NCBI RefSeq assembly: GCF_039523755.1
Contig: NZ_BAAAFX010000013.1
Span: 310,001 to 374,000, forward strand
Origin: Tatumella terrea
GTDB lineage: Bacteria > Pseudomonadota > Gammaproteobacteria > Enterobacterales > Enterobacteriaceae
Direction of reading: 5' to 3'
Length of the DNA: 64,000 bases
Positions within the stretch are counted from its first letter, which is position 1; the number at the start of each line of letters is the position of its first letter. The notes under the pieces were generated by a model. The model saw only the letters and a list, made by a program, of their open reading frames with translations. It made no database searches and was not told the DNA's origin. A program made the translations under genes and the position numbers. Positions 1-9,024 of this stretch are shown piece by piece.

Positions 1-320
1 TGGCAGATGGTGAGAGTTTTGTGCTGGCCGGCCTGCTGAGCGAATCAGAACAGGAAGTGCTGAAAAAGGTTCCTTTTATCGGCGATATCCCGGTACTGGG
101 GGCATTTTTCCGCTCGACCTCAGCCCACCGTGAAAAAACAGAATTGGTGGTGGTGGCCACCATTAAGCTGGTGAGGCCGGTCTCATCGACGCAGGTCACT
201 TTACCGGCCTGGCAACGCAGTACCTTACTGGAGCGCTATTTTAATATTCATAGTTTATCCGGGGACAATGGCGGCAAAAATGTGGTCAGTTTCCTTGAAC
301 AGGGTGGTTTCATTTACTAG
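1..320 (+). CDS. rcpA: Tad secretin RcpA/CpaC, C-terminal end (partial)
   Basis: This is the last ~105 codons of an outer-membrane secretin, open from the left edge in the frame starting at base 3. The visible part carries the typical end of the secretin core: an ESFVLAGLL-like strand, then KVPFIGDIPVLGAFFRS, the conserved secretin signature for the membrane-embedded lip. A short tail follows. In Tad systems this protein forms the pore through which the Flp pilus leaves the cell. It is directly followed by rcpB-like, tadZ and tadA in the canonical order. The N-domains are outside the window. Confidence 0.9.
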   Translation, partial: ADGESFVLAGLLSESEQEVLKKVPFIGDIPVLGAFFRSTSAHREKTELVVVATIKLVRPVSSTQVTLPAWQRSTLLERYFNIHSLSGDNGGKNVVSFLEQGGFIY

Positions 321-330
321 TGAGGCAGTT

Positions 331-771
331 ATGCGGCAAGGGATCCTGCTGTTAATCGCATTATGGAGTTGCGGGGTAATGGCGAGCGAGGGGTATCGCT
401 TTACGTTACAGGGCCGCAGTGATATCGACCAGGAAATCCTGGTCGCGGAAGTCGTTTCGTTTCATCGCTTTATACCCGGAACGCTTTTTCTGCAATGGTA
501 CCTGAATGATGCCGACCCTGTTGCCAGCCAGCTGAAACAGCGTCTGATCGCCGCCGGTGTGCCGGAAAACAGCATCCGGTCAGAGAAAGCCCAGGCCCGT
601 GAAAATCGCTCTGCGCCCGGGCTGGTGACCGTGCTGCTCCGTCCCGGCGAACAGGATACGTTGTGTCAGTTACAGGAAAGCAATTTTCGTTACGACAGTG
701 GTTCCGGCATCGGCTGTGCGGTTGAAAATAATCGCCGCGTCTCTGAAATGAATTCAGCAGGGCGTCACTGA
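331..771 (+). CDS. RcpB-like Tad pilus periplasmic protein
   Basis: This 146-residue exported protein sits between the secretin and tadZ, the position of rcpB in other Tad loci. I chose the ATG at 331 because it begins directly with a signal peptide (residues 1 to about 19, hydrophobic LLLIALW, ending VMA-SE); an upstream ATG at 268 in the same frame would bury that signal and overlap the secretin. The mature part is small, has a paired-cysteine stretch near the C-terminus and no enzyme motif. I assign it by position; RcpB homologues diverge strongly, so the family name is an inference. Confidence 0.6.
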   Translation: MRQGILLLIALWSCGVMASEGYRFTLQGRSDIDQEILVAEVVSFHRFIPGTLFLQWYLNDADPVASQLKQRLIAAGVPENSIRSEKAQARENRSAPGLVTVLLRPGEQDTLCQLQESNFRYDSGSGIGCAVENNRRVSEMNSAGRH

Positions 772-787
772 GCGACAGGGAGGTCTG

Positions 788-1912
788 ATGTTGTTATTTT
801 CGGATAAAGAAAAACAGCCGGCTCAGATCGCTGAGCGGATACTGGTGATCACCGACCATCCGGAGGTGATGGAAAGTGTCTGTGACCAACTGGCCATCCG
901 TAACACCGGTGAGGTACGACAATTCGCCGGCACGGTTTCGCAGCTGGAGAAATATACGGAATCCGGCAATGTGGATGGGGTGATTTTTGAAGTCGGTGAA
1001 CAGGATGACGTTGAAGTCATCGCCGGTTTACTGGAACTGCATATTTCCCGCAGCGCTTTTCAGATAGCGATAGGCAAACAGGATTCCCTGACCCGGGCAG
1101 ACAGCTTTATGCAGCACGGCATCAGCTATTGTCATTATCCCTCCCAGCTCAATGCGATAGGGGCGTTACTGGCCTCCGGGAAACAGACATTCCGTGACAA
1201 AAACAGCGCGATCCGTTTCTCCATTCTGGGGTGTAAAGGCGGTATTGGTACCTCGCGGCTGAGTTATCACATTGCAGAGAATATCGCGCGGATCAGGCAA
1301 TCGGCGACCCTGCTGGTTCAGGGCTGCGGCGGCAGCCGTAATCTGGATTTGATCTCCCGGGTGGCCATCAGTAATGAGGTGACTCTGCTGCAAAATAATT
1401 TCTTCGCCATGTACGAAGAACCGAACAATGCCTGGTTTTTTAATAATCCGTTATACGACCGGCACCAGTGTGTGGTGTTTGATTTCAGTGCCTATAACGC
1501 CTCTGATGAAAACATCGAAAATATCCTGACCCATTCCGACAGCGTGCTGCTGATCTGCGACCGTGACCTGTCATCTATCCGCGTCGCCAAAAAGATTATC
1601 GAAGCGAATGCGCACCTGCAGAACAGTAATAATGGTATTAAACGGCTTTACCTCTGTTTTAATCAGCATCATCCGAAGATTAACGGGGAAGTGATTGCGC
1701 GGGAAATGGGGGATCTTGTCGGGCAGCAGGCGGACATTATTATCCCTTACCTGCTGAAAGCCGGCGACCCCTCCCTGAGCCTGGAGGTCAATGGTAAATT
1801 CCGTCCGATACTGGAAAGTATGACCTATCTGCTACTGGGTAAGAAAAAAGAACTGACCCAACCCTCTCTGTTATCCGTGTTGAAACAGCGTCTGACAAGG
1901 AAGTCTGATTAA
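788..1912 (+). CDS. tadZ: TadZ/CpaE pilus localisation ATPase
   Basis: The 374-residue protein has an N-terminal receiver-like domain (about 15-130) and a ParA/MinD-type domain from about residue 140. The P-loop reads KGGIGTS (150-156), so the lysine that normally precedes Ser/Thr is missing, as is common in TadZ. TadZ places the Tad machine at a cell pole or other site and helps recruit TadA. It starts 16 bases after the preceding gene, with AGGGAGG upstream of the ATG, and ends 2 bases before tadA. Confidence 0.88.
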   Translation: MLLFSDKEKQPAQIAERILVITDHPEVMESVCDQLAIRNTGEVRQFAGTVSQLEKYTESGNVDGVIFEVGEQDDVEVIAGLLELHISRSAFQIAIGKQDSLTRADSFMQHGISYCHYPSQLNAIGALLASGKQTFRDKNSAIRFSILGCKGGIGTSRLSYHIAENIARIRQSATLLVQGCGGSRNLDLISRVAISNEVTLLQNNFFAMYEEPNNAWFFNNPLYDRHQCVVFDFSAYNASDENIENILTHSDSVLLICDRDLSSIRVAKKIIEANAHLQNSNNGIKRLYLCFNQHHPKINGEVIAREMGDLVGQQADIIIPYLLKAGDPSLSLEVNGKFRPILESMTYLLLGKKKELTQPSLLSVLKQRLTRKSD

Positions 1913-1914
1913 CC

Positions 1915-3186
1915 ATGAATCCGAAATATGAAGCGTTAGCCCGCCGTTTACGCAGCAATGTGCTGCCCCGGCTGGATCTGGATCAGATAGACAAACTGAT
2001 GGACGATCGTACTGCGCTGATCCGGGAGATCTCGCAGGCCGTGCACCGGATGAGTGTGGAGCTGAACCAGTATCTGCCGGCGGAGGAGACCCGGGAGCTG
2101 GCGTCTGCGGTGGCCGATGAAATTCTCGGGGTCGGGCCGCTGCGCGAACTGATGGAAGACGAATCGGTGAGCGATATTCTGGTCAACGGGCCGGATAAGA
2201 TTTTTGTAGAGCGGGGCGGAAAGCTGGTCTTTACCGGTAAAAAGTTTGTCGATAACCAGCAACTGACGGAGATCGCCAAGCGTCTGGTCAGTCGCGTCGG
2301 TCGCCGTGTGGATGAATCCCAGCCGCTGGTGGATGCCAGGATGAGTGATGGCAGCAGGCTGAATGTGGTGATCAATCCCATCGCCCTGGACGGGACGTCT
2401 ATCTCAATACGTAAGTTCAGCCAGGTATCACGTACGCTGCGGGATCTGGTGAACTGGGGGGCGATGAATGAACAGATGGCGAATTTTCTGTCTATCGCGG
2501 TGCGCTGCCAGAGTAATATCGTGATCTCCGGCGGTACAGGCTCCGGTAAAACCACCTTACTGAATGCCCTGTCGCAGCATATCAACAGCGATGAACGCAT
2601 TATTACGCTGGAAGATGCCGCAGAACTCCGGCTGCAACAGCAGCATGTGGTCCGGCTGGAAACACGTATGGCGGGGGCTGAGAACAGCGGTCAGATCTCT
2701 ATGCGGGATCTGATGATTAATACCCTGCGTATGCGTCCGGATCGGATCATCGTCGGGGAGTGCCGTGGCGGAGAAACCTTCGAAATGCTGCAGGCGATGA
2801 ACACCGGGCATGACGGTTCGATGACCACGCTGCACGCAAACTCACCGCGCGATGCGGTGGCCCGTCTGGAAAACATGGTCATGATGGCCAACCTGAGCCT
2901 GCCCATCGAAGCGATCCGCCGCAATATTACCTCGGCAGTAAATCTGATCATTCAGGCCAACCGCCTGCATGATGGTTCGAGAAAGATCACTCAGATCAGC
3001 GAAATTATGGGGCTGGAAGGCGACACCATTGTGCTGCAGGACATTTTCAGCTTTGAGGTGGATGACAGTGTGCAGGGAAAAGTGGTGGGGCATTTTACCA
3101 CCCCCGGCCTGTCCGGACGCTCCAGTGTGGTGACACGGGCGCGGGAACACGGGCTGGATACCTTACTGAAAACGGTATTTGGTTAA
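1915..3186 (+). CDS. tadA: TadA/CpaF secretion ATPase
   Basis: This 423-residue GspE-family hexameric ATPase powers Flp pilus assembly from the cytoplasmic face of the inner membrane. The Walker A motif GGTGSGKTT begins at residue 206, the Walker B region RIIVGECRGGE has its glutamate near 282, and the His-box TGHDGSMTTLHANS follows near 297. The N-terminal LRELMEDESVSDILVNGP segment is typical of the CpaF subfamily. Length is normal. It is translationally close to tadZ and tadB. Confidence 0.95.
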   Translation: MNPKYEALARRLRSNVLPRLDLDQIDKLMDDRTALIREISQAVHRMSVELNQYLPAEETRELASAVADEILGVGPLRELMEDESVSDILVNGPDKIFVERGGKLVFTGKKFVDNQQLTEIAKRLVSRVGRRVDESQPLVDARMSDGSRLNVVINPIALDGTSISIRKFSQVSRTLRDLVNWGAMNEQMANFLSIAVRCQSNIVISGGTGSGKTTLLNALSQHINSDERIITLEDAAELRLQQQHVVRLETRMAGAENSGQISMRDLMINTLRMRPDRIIVGECRGGETFEMLQAMNTGHDGSMTTLHANSPRDAVARLENMVMMANLSLPIEAIRRNITSAVNLIIQANRLHDGSRKITQISEIMGLEGDTIVLQDIFSFEVDDSVQGKVVGHFTTPGLSGRSSVVTRAREHGLDTLLKTVFG

Positions 3187-3189
3187 GGG

Positions 3190-4122
3190 ATGAACGTTCT
3201 GTTCCTGGCCTCCCTGATCATCGCCGTACTGGTGCTATGGCTGGTACTGCAGCGGAATCAGTCAACCCGGAAGGCGTTGTCCCGCTCGGTACAAAGGCGG
3301 CAGACACTGCAATCCCTGATCAGCCAGAAGGGGAGCGAAAATCCCCGGGCTTCCCTCCCGTCCCGGCTGCGGCACATCATGCTGGCAAGGCTGGCCGGGG
3401 TTTACCGGGTATTTTATGCGGGCAGCCTGGTCATGCTGGTGAAGCATCTGGCCGTGCCGGCACTGGCCGCGTCGGGGATCATCGTACTGAACGGGCTTTA
3501 TATTGGTTTTCCGGCCAGCTGGGTTGCCGGTGTCGCGGGGATCGGTTGTTTTGTGGTGTTTTACAGCATGCTGAAAAAGCGGCGCAGAAAGCAGTTTTCT
3601 GCCGATTTCAGTGAAGCGCTGACCACCATTAACGGAGCCATCTCCTCAGGACGCACGTTTCTGCAGGCGATGAGCGATTACAGCCAGAGCCGTGATAATG
3701 CGCTGGCCAGCGAGTTCCGTACCCTTTCCCGTCGTCTGAACCTGGGGGAACCGGCGGAGACGGTGTTTATGGAGTCCTGGCAGCATTATCCGTACCGGGA
3801 ATACTATTTTTTTATTGTGGCTATTTTGCTGAACATTAACAGTGGCGGCCGTCTGAGAGAGGTGCTGGCAAAACTTCAGCGTTCCATTGCCAGCGGCATT
3901 GCGATGGAAAAGAAAATGCTGTCCATGACCTCGGAAATGCGGATGTCCGCGCGGATCACCGGGGCCATTCCCTTTATTTTTCTGATCCTGCTGAAATTTA
4001 TCAGCCCGGAAAACTTTGAGTTTGTGCTGCACGATGAACGGGGAAAGGTACTGCTCTATTACCTGATTGGCAGTGAACTGTTCGGTCTGCTGGTGATTAA
4101 ATTTCTGATGAGGAAGCTCTGA
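3190..4122 (+). CDS. tadB: TadB inner-membrane platform protein
   Basis: A 310-residue integral membrane protein with an N-terminal membrane helix, a central hydrophobic pair (about 85-125), a T2SSF/GspF cytoplasmic domain (about 140-270, with FSEALTTINGAISSGRTFLQAM) and C-terminal helices. TadB and TadC form the platform that couples TadA to the pilus. It starts 3 bases after tadA and its stop overlaps the tadC ATG (TGATG). Confidence 0.9.
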   Translation: MNVLFLASLIIAVLVLWLVLQRNQSTRKALSRSVQRRQTLQSLISQKGSENPRASLPSRLRHIMLARLAGVYRVFYAGSLVMLVKHLAVPALAASGIIVLNGLYIGFPASWVAGVAGIGCFVVFYSMLKKRRRKQFSADFSEALTTINGAISSGRTFLQAMSDYSQSRDNALASEFRTLSRRLNLGEPAETVFMESWQHYPYREYYFFIVAILLNINSGGRLREVLAKLQRSIASGIAMEKKMLSMTSEMRMSARITGAIPFIFLILLKFISPENFEFVLHDERGKVLLYYLIGSELFGLLVIKFLMRKL

Positions 4123-4967
4123 TGAGTCCGTTATTACTGATTGCCGTGACCGGTATTGCACTGGTCGCTATTGTCCACGGAGAACGAAAATATCGGGCCA
4201 GTAAACTGCAGAAAGCCATGAAGGTGGTGGATGCCGGGATACATCAGCTGAAAATACAGCAACTGAAAGAGCATCATCATACGGAAGCGGTGCTTGAGCA
4301 GAACAACCCGTTACTGAACCTCTATCGCCGGCTGGATGCCAGCATGCTGAGTAAAGTACTGCTTGCTGTGCTGGCCTTTGGCCTGATCGTGGGCGGGTTC
4401 CGGGTCAGCGGTAGCGTGCTGAGCCGTGAATCCTGGCTGATGGCCGGTGTTTTCAGTCTGGTGGCGACCATTATCCTGCCCGGCATGGCCCGCGCGATGT
4501 TTGTCAAACGACGGGTAAAAACACTTAGTGCAGAGTTACCGTGGATGATCGAATTGCTGGCCGTGAGTGTGCAGTGCGGGATGACCATCGAACAGGCGTT
4601 CAGTTTTCTGGCCGACAAAATGGACGGAATTAACCCTGACTTTGTCCCGTTTCTGACCCGTCTGGTCAGGCGTACTGAGGTCAGCGGACTGAGTGTAGCG
4701 CTGGACCATTTTTACCGTGAATTGCCTTCCGCTGAGACGCGGATGTTTTGTGCCATGTTACAGCAAAGTATTCGTTACGGTTCATCCATGTATGAGCAAC
4801 TGATCGAACTGGCCCGGGAGATCAGGGAAGTTCAGTTGCTGGGGACCGAAGAAAAAATCGGCCAGCTCGGCGCCAAGATGAGCGTGCCGCTGATTCTGTT
4901 TTTTATGTTTCCCGTCGTGGTGATTGTCGCTGCACCGGGGGTGATGAGGGTGATGTCCAATGGGTAA
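4122..4967 (+). CDS. tadC: TadC inner-membrane platform protein
   Basis: A 281-residue partner of TadB with a T2SSF domain (about 135-260, including ELPWMIELLAVSVQCGMTIEQAF) and a hydrophobic C-terminus (PLILFFMFPVVVIVAAPGV). It overlaps tadB by one base and tadD by eight bases, so translation is probably coupled. Confidence 0.9.
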   Translation: MSPLLLIAVTGIALVAIVHGERKYRASKLQKAMKVVDAGIHQLKIQQLKEHHHTEAVLEQNNPLLNLYRRLDASMLSKVLLAVLAFGLIVGGFRVSGSVLSRESWLMAGVFSLVATIILPGMARAMFVKRRVKTLSAELPWMIELLAVSVQCGMTIEQAFSFLADKMDGINPDFVPFLTRLVRRTEVSGLSVALDHFYRELPSAETRMFCAMLQQSIRYGSSMYEQLIELAREIREVQLLGTEEKIGQLGAKMSVPLILFFMFPVVVIVAAPGVMRVMSNG

Positions 4968-5706
4968 GTTAAGGATAACAACATTGTTTTTCGCCATTGC
5001 GGTGAGTTTTATCAGCGGGTGCAGTGAGCCATCGGCCACCCTCGGGGGACAGCGCTTCTCTCTGCCCCGCGGCGCAGGCGACGAACAATTACTGCTGAAA
5101 GCCAGAAATTACTCCGGGCTTATCAGCCTGAAGCAACAGGCGCTGAAGGCTAATGATACGCCGGAAATCCGCTACCAGCTGGCGGAATATTATTATTTGT
5201 CCGGGGATTATAAATCCTCGCTGTACCACCTGAATAAACTGATGGGGAATAATACGGCGACAAAAGTCTATCTGCTGCAGAGTAAAAATCTCAGCTCCTT
5301 ACAAAAATATAAAGAAGCGCTGAATTTCGTCGGTATGGCGCTGAATAAAGATAAAAACAGCGGCGAGGCGCTGAACCTGAAGGGGGTGATTCAGGCGGAA
5401 AACGGCGATCTGAAAAGCGCGCTGCTGAGCTTTGATGCGGCGCGCAACGCCTATTACCAGGAAGAGTCCGTGGTTAACAATATCGCGATGGTCTATATCG
5501 TCCAGAAACGGTATCACGAGGCCGTACAGATGCTGCTGCCGGTTTATCTGCGGGGGTACCATAACCCGCAACTGGAACACAACCTGGCCTTTGCTCTGGC
5601 GAAAACGGGAGATTTACGTTACGCCAAAGAGATCATTAAGCGCGGTAATTATGCGAAGAATCCGGACATGCTGGTCGCGGATCTGTTCCGCGTGCAGAGC
5701 TTTTGA
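4960..5706 (+). CDS. tadD: TadD TPR lipoprotein (pilotin-like)
   Basis: A 248-residue lipoprotein: a hydrophobic signal ends in the lipobox FISGC with Cys21, followed by tandem tetratricopeptide repeats from about 65 to 235 (for example YQLAEYYYLSGDYKSSLYHL and LNLKGVIQAENGDLKSALLSF). TadD is thought to act as a pilotin for the RcpA secretin. It overlaps tadC by eight bases and its TGA overlaps an ATG of the next reading frame. Confidence 0.88.
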   Translation: MGKLRITTLFFAIAVSFISGCSEPSATLGGQRFSLPRGAGDEQLLLKARNYSGLISLKQQALKANDTPEIRYQLAEYYYLSGDYKSSLYHLNKLMGNNTATKVYLLQSKNLSSLQKYKEALNFVGMALNKDKNSGEALNLKGVIQAENGDLKSALLSFDAARNAYYQEESVVNNIAMVYIVQKRYHEAVQMLLPVYLRGYHNPQLEHNLAFALAKTGDLRYAKEIIKRGNYAKNPDMLVADLFRVQSF

Positions 5707-5741
5707 TGCAACTCAATGTCAGACGCAGTAAAGGATGGACG

Positions 5742-6257
5742 ATGAAAAAAAGCATCAGGGCATTAGGGCGGCGGGTCAGAGGAGAACAGGGAGTGATCAC
5801 CATTGAGTTCTCCTTTATCTTTATTATTTTTATTTTCTTTATCTTCCTCTTCTTCGAGGTAAACCGTTTCGTCTACGTATCAGCGACTATCGATCTCACC
5901 TTATCCGAAGCCGCCAGAATCACCTCCCGTACCGAGAGCCGGGACAGTAATTACACGGATATCTTTGCCAGTAATATCCGTCAGCAGAGCAGTTTCTGGA
6001 AGATGTTTATTGATGCCAGTAATTTCACCCTGACGGTACGTTATTGCAGCTCGGTCAGCGCGGCGATGAAAGGCAACTGCAGCAGTTCGGATGGACGGAA
6101 CGTCCCGCTGGCCCTGTATTCGGCCCGCTATCGTTATCGTCCGCTGTTATTTACCTTCACCGGCAATAGCGCCGTCAATAATCTGTTTGCTTCGCTGGAT
6201 AATTACCTTTCCCGCCAATTGTTGTATGTGCAGGAATATGAATCAGGGAATGAATGA
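5742..6257 (+). CDS. tadE: TadE minor pseudopilin
   Basis: A 171-residue TadE-like protein. After a basic start comes GEQGVITIEFSFIFIIFI, with a glycine prepilin-cleavage context, a Glu near position +5 and a long hydrophobic helix, which fits processing by the TadV prepilin peptidase. I prefer the ATG at 5742, seven bases after AAGGA, over the in-frame ATG at 5706 that overlaps the tadD stop; the longer form is possible. Four cysteines lie in the C-terminal half. Confidence 0.85.
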   Translation: MKKSIRALGRRVRGEQGVITIEFSFIFIIFIFFIFLFFEVNRFVYVSATIDLTLSEAARITSRTESRDSNYTDIFASNIRQQSSFWKMFIDASNFTLTVRYCSSVSAAMKGNCSSSDGRNVPLALYSARYRYRPLLFTFTGNSAVNNLFASLDNYLSRQLLYVQEYESGNE

Positions 6258-6258
6258 T

Positions 6259-6828
6259 ATGGATGTCAGGCAGCGCATCGGGGCATTTGTCCGTAACCCG
6301 CAGGGCTCCGTGGTGGTGGAGGCGGCGTTTATCTTTGTCTTTCTGTCGGTACTCACCGTCGCCGCCATGGACTACGGATTCTGGATAATGGCCCGCAGCA
6401 AAGCGGAGCGGATCAATTACTCTCTGGCGGCCGTTATCCGTGAGCGTAATACCTTATATAACGGCCAGGAAACGCCCGGCAGCAGTGAAGTGACGGAGCT
6501 GGCTTCACTGGCAAAATTTCTGGCACAGGACAGTACGGCATCCTCGCTCTGTGTCCGGCTGGAAAGCGTCAGTTTTAAAGACTCCGCCACCCGGCAGGTC
6601 GATAAATATCAGAAAGCCAGCGCAGGAAAATCCCGATGTGAGGTCAATGCACCGGCCCTGACGGCGAACCTGCAACTCTCCCCGTTAAGCATTCGTGGTC
6701 GCTGGATACCGCTCTACCAGGTGTCTCTCAGTATTCCGGCTCCGCGGGGCAGTCTGTCTGCACTGTTACGCCGCACCGGCGCCTTACCGGAGACCATCAC
6801 GGTCAGTAATATCGTGCTGGCACGCTAA
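6259..6828 (+). CDS. tadF: TadF minor pseudopilin
   Basis: A 189-residue pseudopilin-type protein with the segment NPQGSVVVEAAFIFVFLSVLTVAAMDYGF, the same glycine/hydrophobic/glutamate arrangement as TadE. The ATG at 6259 has AGGGA nine bases upstream; an in-frame ATG at 6250 is an alternative. A periplasmic domain with two cysteines follows. The gene sits immediately after tadE. Confidence 0.85.
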   Translation: MDVRQRIGAFVRNPQGSVVVEAAFIFVFLSVLTVAAMDYGFWIMARSKAERINYSLAAVIRERNTLYNGQETPGSSEVTELASLAKFLAQDSTASSLCVRLESVSFKDSATRQVDKYQKASAGKSRCEVNAPALTANLQLSPLSIRGRWIPLYQVSLSIPAPRGSLSALLRRTGALPETITVSNIVLAR

Positions 6829-6840
6829 GCAGGGAGCAAC

Positions 6841-7242
6841 ATGAAACTTATTACGCGATTGCCGGGCATACTCTGTGCGCTGTTACTGCTGACGGGAGCC
6901 TTCCCCTCCGGCAGTGAGGCCGCACAAAGCAGGGACGGGCAGAAAAAACAGGCCATTATTTTCCTTAACACGCAGCAGGGGAAAGAACACCGGCTGGCGC
7001 GGGAGATTAACCGGCAACTCTATTACAGTCGCACGCTGTCACGTCAGCTGGAAGTCACGCTGATCGATATTGCCCCCGACGGGCCGGCGTTATCCGGGGC
7101 CGCCCGATACCTGCGGGATACGTCCGGTATCTGGGTGGCAAAATACCGGCCGCTGTCATTACCCGCCTTATTCTGCCAGCAGGGGAAATCCCGGCGCTTC
7201 TATCACCTCACTACCGCGGAAGACATACGGAAATGTTTATAA
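6841..7242 (+). CDS. exported protein of unknown function in the Tad operon
   Basis: A 133-residue protein with a clear signal peptide (residues 1 to about 28, LLLLTGAF, ending SEA-AQ). I do not recognise the family. The mature part alternates predicted strands and helices and ends with LSLPALFCQQGKSRRFY, a layout that resembles the cis-proline edge of a thioredoxin fold, but there is no CxxC pair. It lies between tadF and tadG with no gap (its stop falls inside the tadG start region, overlapping by 10 bases), so it is probably made with the pilus and acts in the periplasm. Confidence 0.7.
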   Translation: MKLITRLPGILCALLLLTGAFPSGSEAAQSRDGQKKQAIIFLNTQQGKEHRLAREINRQLYYSRTLSRQLEVTLIDIAPDGPALSGAARYLRDTSGIWVAKYRPLSLPALFCQQGKSRRFYHLTTAEDIRKCL

Positions 7243-8921
7243 AAAAGCTGAGAGCGTTAATTTCCTGCCTGGCCGGTGAGCGGGGCGTGCTGGTCGTTCC
7301 TTTTGCTATCCTGTTACCGATCCTGATTGCCTTGCTGTCGCTGGGTATTAACAGTGCTGCCGGACTGGCCAGTAAAGCCAGAATGGCCGATGCCGCCTCG
7401 GAGGCGTCACTGGCGGTATCGGCATCCTCCCTTGTCAATGACAACCGGACCGCCGAAGGGCGGGAAGAAATCGCCGCCGCTAAAGTGCTGGTCACCGCGT
7501 GGATGAAATACTATTTCCCGGCGATGAAAGGCTCGCCGCAGATCGCCTTCACCGTCGATCAGGATCTTAATCAGGCCTCCTCGGATATCCGCTATACCTA
7601 TTACAATGTGGCGGTCTCCCTGGACCTGCCTTACCTGTTCAGCTACAAAACCGTGACCGGCAACAGTAATGATTACACGCTCAGTGCCGGTCAGGGCCAT
7701 GTAAAAAAATACATATCGAAACCGGCTGACTATGTTTTTGTGGTCGACTTTTCGGCCTCCCAGGCCGGTGCCCCGATGCGGATGCTGAAGCGTGTCTTTT
7801 ATGAGATAACCAATTATGTCGTCTCCGCCAGCCCTGAATCCCGCATTGCGATTGTTCCGTTCAGTACCGGTGTGGTCGTCAAATTACCGGGTAAAAATGT
7901 CCGTGGCGGAGCCAATCTCGGTTGCAGCGTGCTTTTTGTCCCGAAAGAGGAGTGGAAGGTAAATTATGCTTTCTGGGCCGATAAACGCACGGCAACGACC
8001 TCTGCCTATCAGGCGCTGAACCGCCAAAATTATCTGATGGATGAGGCGCGCTACAATTATTACAAAGGCTATGTGGCGGCATCGTCGCCCGCCGTCGGTG
8101 ATACATCGATGAAGGCGGCCTGGTGCCGGACGAACAGCAGTTACGGTCAGAAAACGGGGAAGTATCAGTACAGCTGTTATGACACGCGTTACCCGGATGA
8201 AGATATATTTTCGGAAAGGTCACAGGAGATTATTCAGCGGGAATATCTCCGTGCGGCAAAGACCCAATATAAGCAACTCTCCACCTATACCATCGAACAC
8301 GACGATGCTATCGATTATCCGGCAACCCTCGAAAAAATGTTCTCTGATGAGGCCATTATCACGATGCCCATGCCACTGACACCGCTGGATGGCACCTATT
8401 CCTGGGGGTATAACCATATGTGTCGTCAGGCAGGGTGGTGGAATTCGCGAACCAACAATATGGTGAACCGGGCACCGAAAGCCTGGCTTATCCCTTTGAC
8501 GGGGGATGCCGGTAAGTTGCACGAATTTCAGTCAATGGAGCCTTACGGCTGGACCCATCTGTCCACGGCCCTGGTGCGCTCGGTGCCGGTGATGATGGAA
8601 GGCACCAACCGGCGTAAGGTGTTTATTATGATCTCGGACGGTTACGATAATCTTCATCCGCAAAAAGTGACCGATAAGTACCTTAAAACCTACAATCTGT
8701 GTCGAAAAATTGAAGAGGGGCTGCTGGCCCGTCCGCAGACCCGGACCAGCAAAGTCGAGTTCTACTACGTCTCCACGAATAATGCCGTCAGCCGGGTGAA
8801 ATACTGGGCCGATAATTGTACCGGCAGCGCCCGGGCAAAAACCGCAACGCAGAGCGACTCGCTGATCAAACTGATTAAAGGGATCATTAGTGATGAAACC
8901 GGTCACCTGGCGGTGGACTGA
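7233..8921 (+). CDS. tadG: TadG, vWA-domain pilus protein
   Basis: A 562-residue TadG. The N-terminus has GERGVLVVPFAILLPILIALLSLGI, a pseudopilin-like hydrophobic helix, and the rest is periplasmic. A von Willebrand A domain starts near 165 with a MIDAS motif DFSAS at 172-176 and resumes late with VFIMISDGYDN; the long insertion between them holds several cysteines. TadG is thought to anchor the Tad apparatus in the envelope. It is the last gene of the operon and its stop codon lies in a perfect inverted repeat. Confidence 0.88.
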   Translation: MFIKKLRALISCLAGERGVLVVPFAILLPILIALLSLGINSAAGLASKARMADAASEASLAVSASSLVNDNRTAEGREEIAAAKVLVTAWMKYYFPAMKGSPQIAFTVDQDLNQASSDIRYTYYNVAVSLDLPYLFSYKTVTGNSNDYTLSAGQGHVKKYISKPADYVFVVDFSASQAGAPMRMLKRVFYEITNYVVSASPESRIAIVPFSTGVVVKLPGKNVRGGANLGCSVLFVPKEEWKVNYAFWADKRTATTSAYQALNRQNYLMDEARYNYYKGYVAASSPAVGDTSMKAAWCRTNSSYGQKTGKYQYSCYDTRYPDEDIFSERSQEIIQREYLRAAKTQYKQLSTYTIEHDDAIDYPATLEKMFSDEAIITMPMPLTPLDGTYSWGYNHMCRQAGWWNSRTNNMVNRAPKAWLIPLTGDAGKLHEFQSMEPYGWTHLSTALVRSVPVMMEGTNRRKVFIMISDGYDNLHPQKVTDKYLKTYNLCRKIEEGLLARPQTRTSKVEFYYVSTNNAVSRVKYWADNCTGSARAKTATQSDSLIKLIKGIISDETGHLAVD

Positions 8922-8982
8922 TCCTGCGGCGATCACCGCGTGCGGTCGCCGCAGGATCAGACATGATCTGCGGCGGCAGATC
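8918..8982. terminator. two adjacent hairpins at the end of the tad operon
   Basis: Bases 8918-8932 (CTGATCCTGCGGCGA) are perfectly complementary to 8946-8960, giving a 15-bp stem that includes the tadG TGA. A second hairpin follows at once, GATCTGC (8965-8971) with GCAGATC (8976-8982) and a 4-base loop. Neither has a clear U tract, so this may be a Rho-assisted end or an RNA-stability element. Confidence 0.5.
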
Positions 8983-9024
8983 TGTAATAATGGTCGATTA
9001 TCTTTTGTCATAATTGAGCAAGTG

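Noticed and set aside
1983..2600. A 205-codon minus-strand frame inside tadA
   Set aside because: Antisense of a conserved ATPase in high-GC codon phase; low-complexity Ser/Arg-rich translation.
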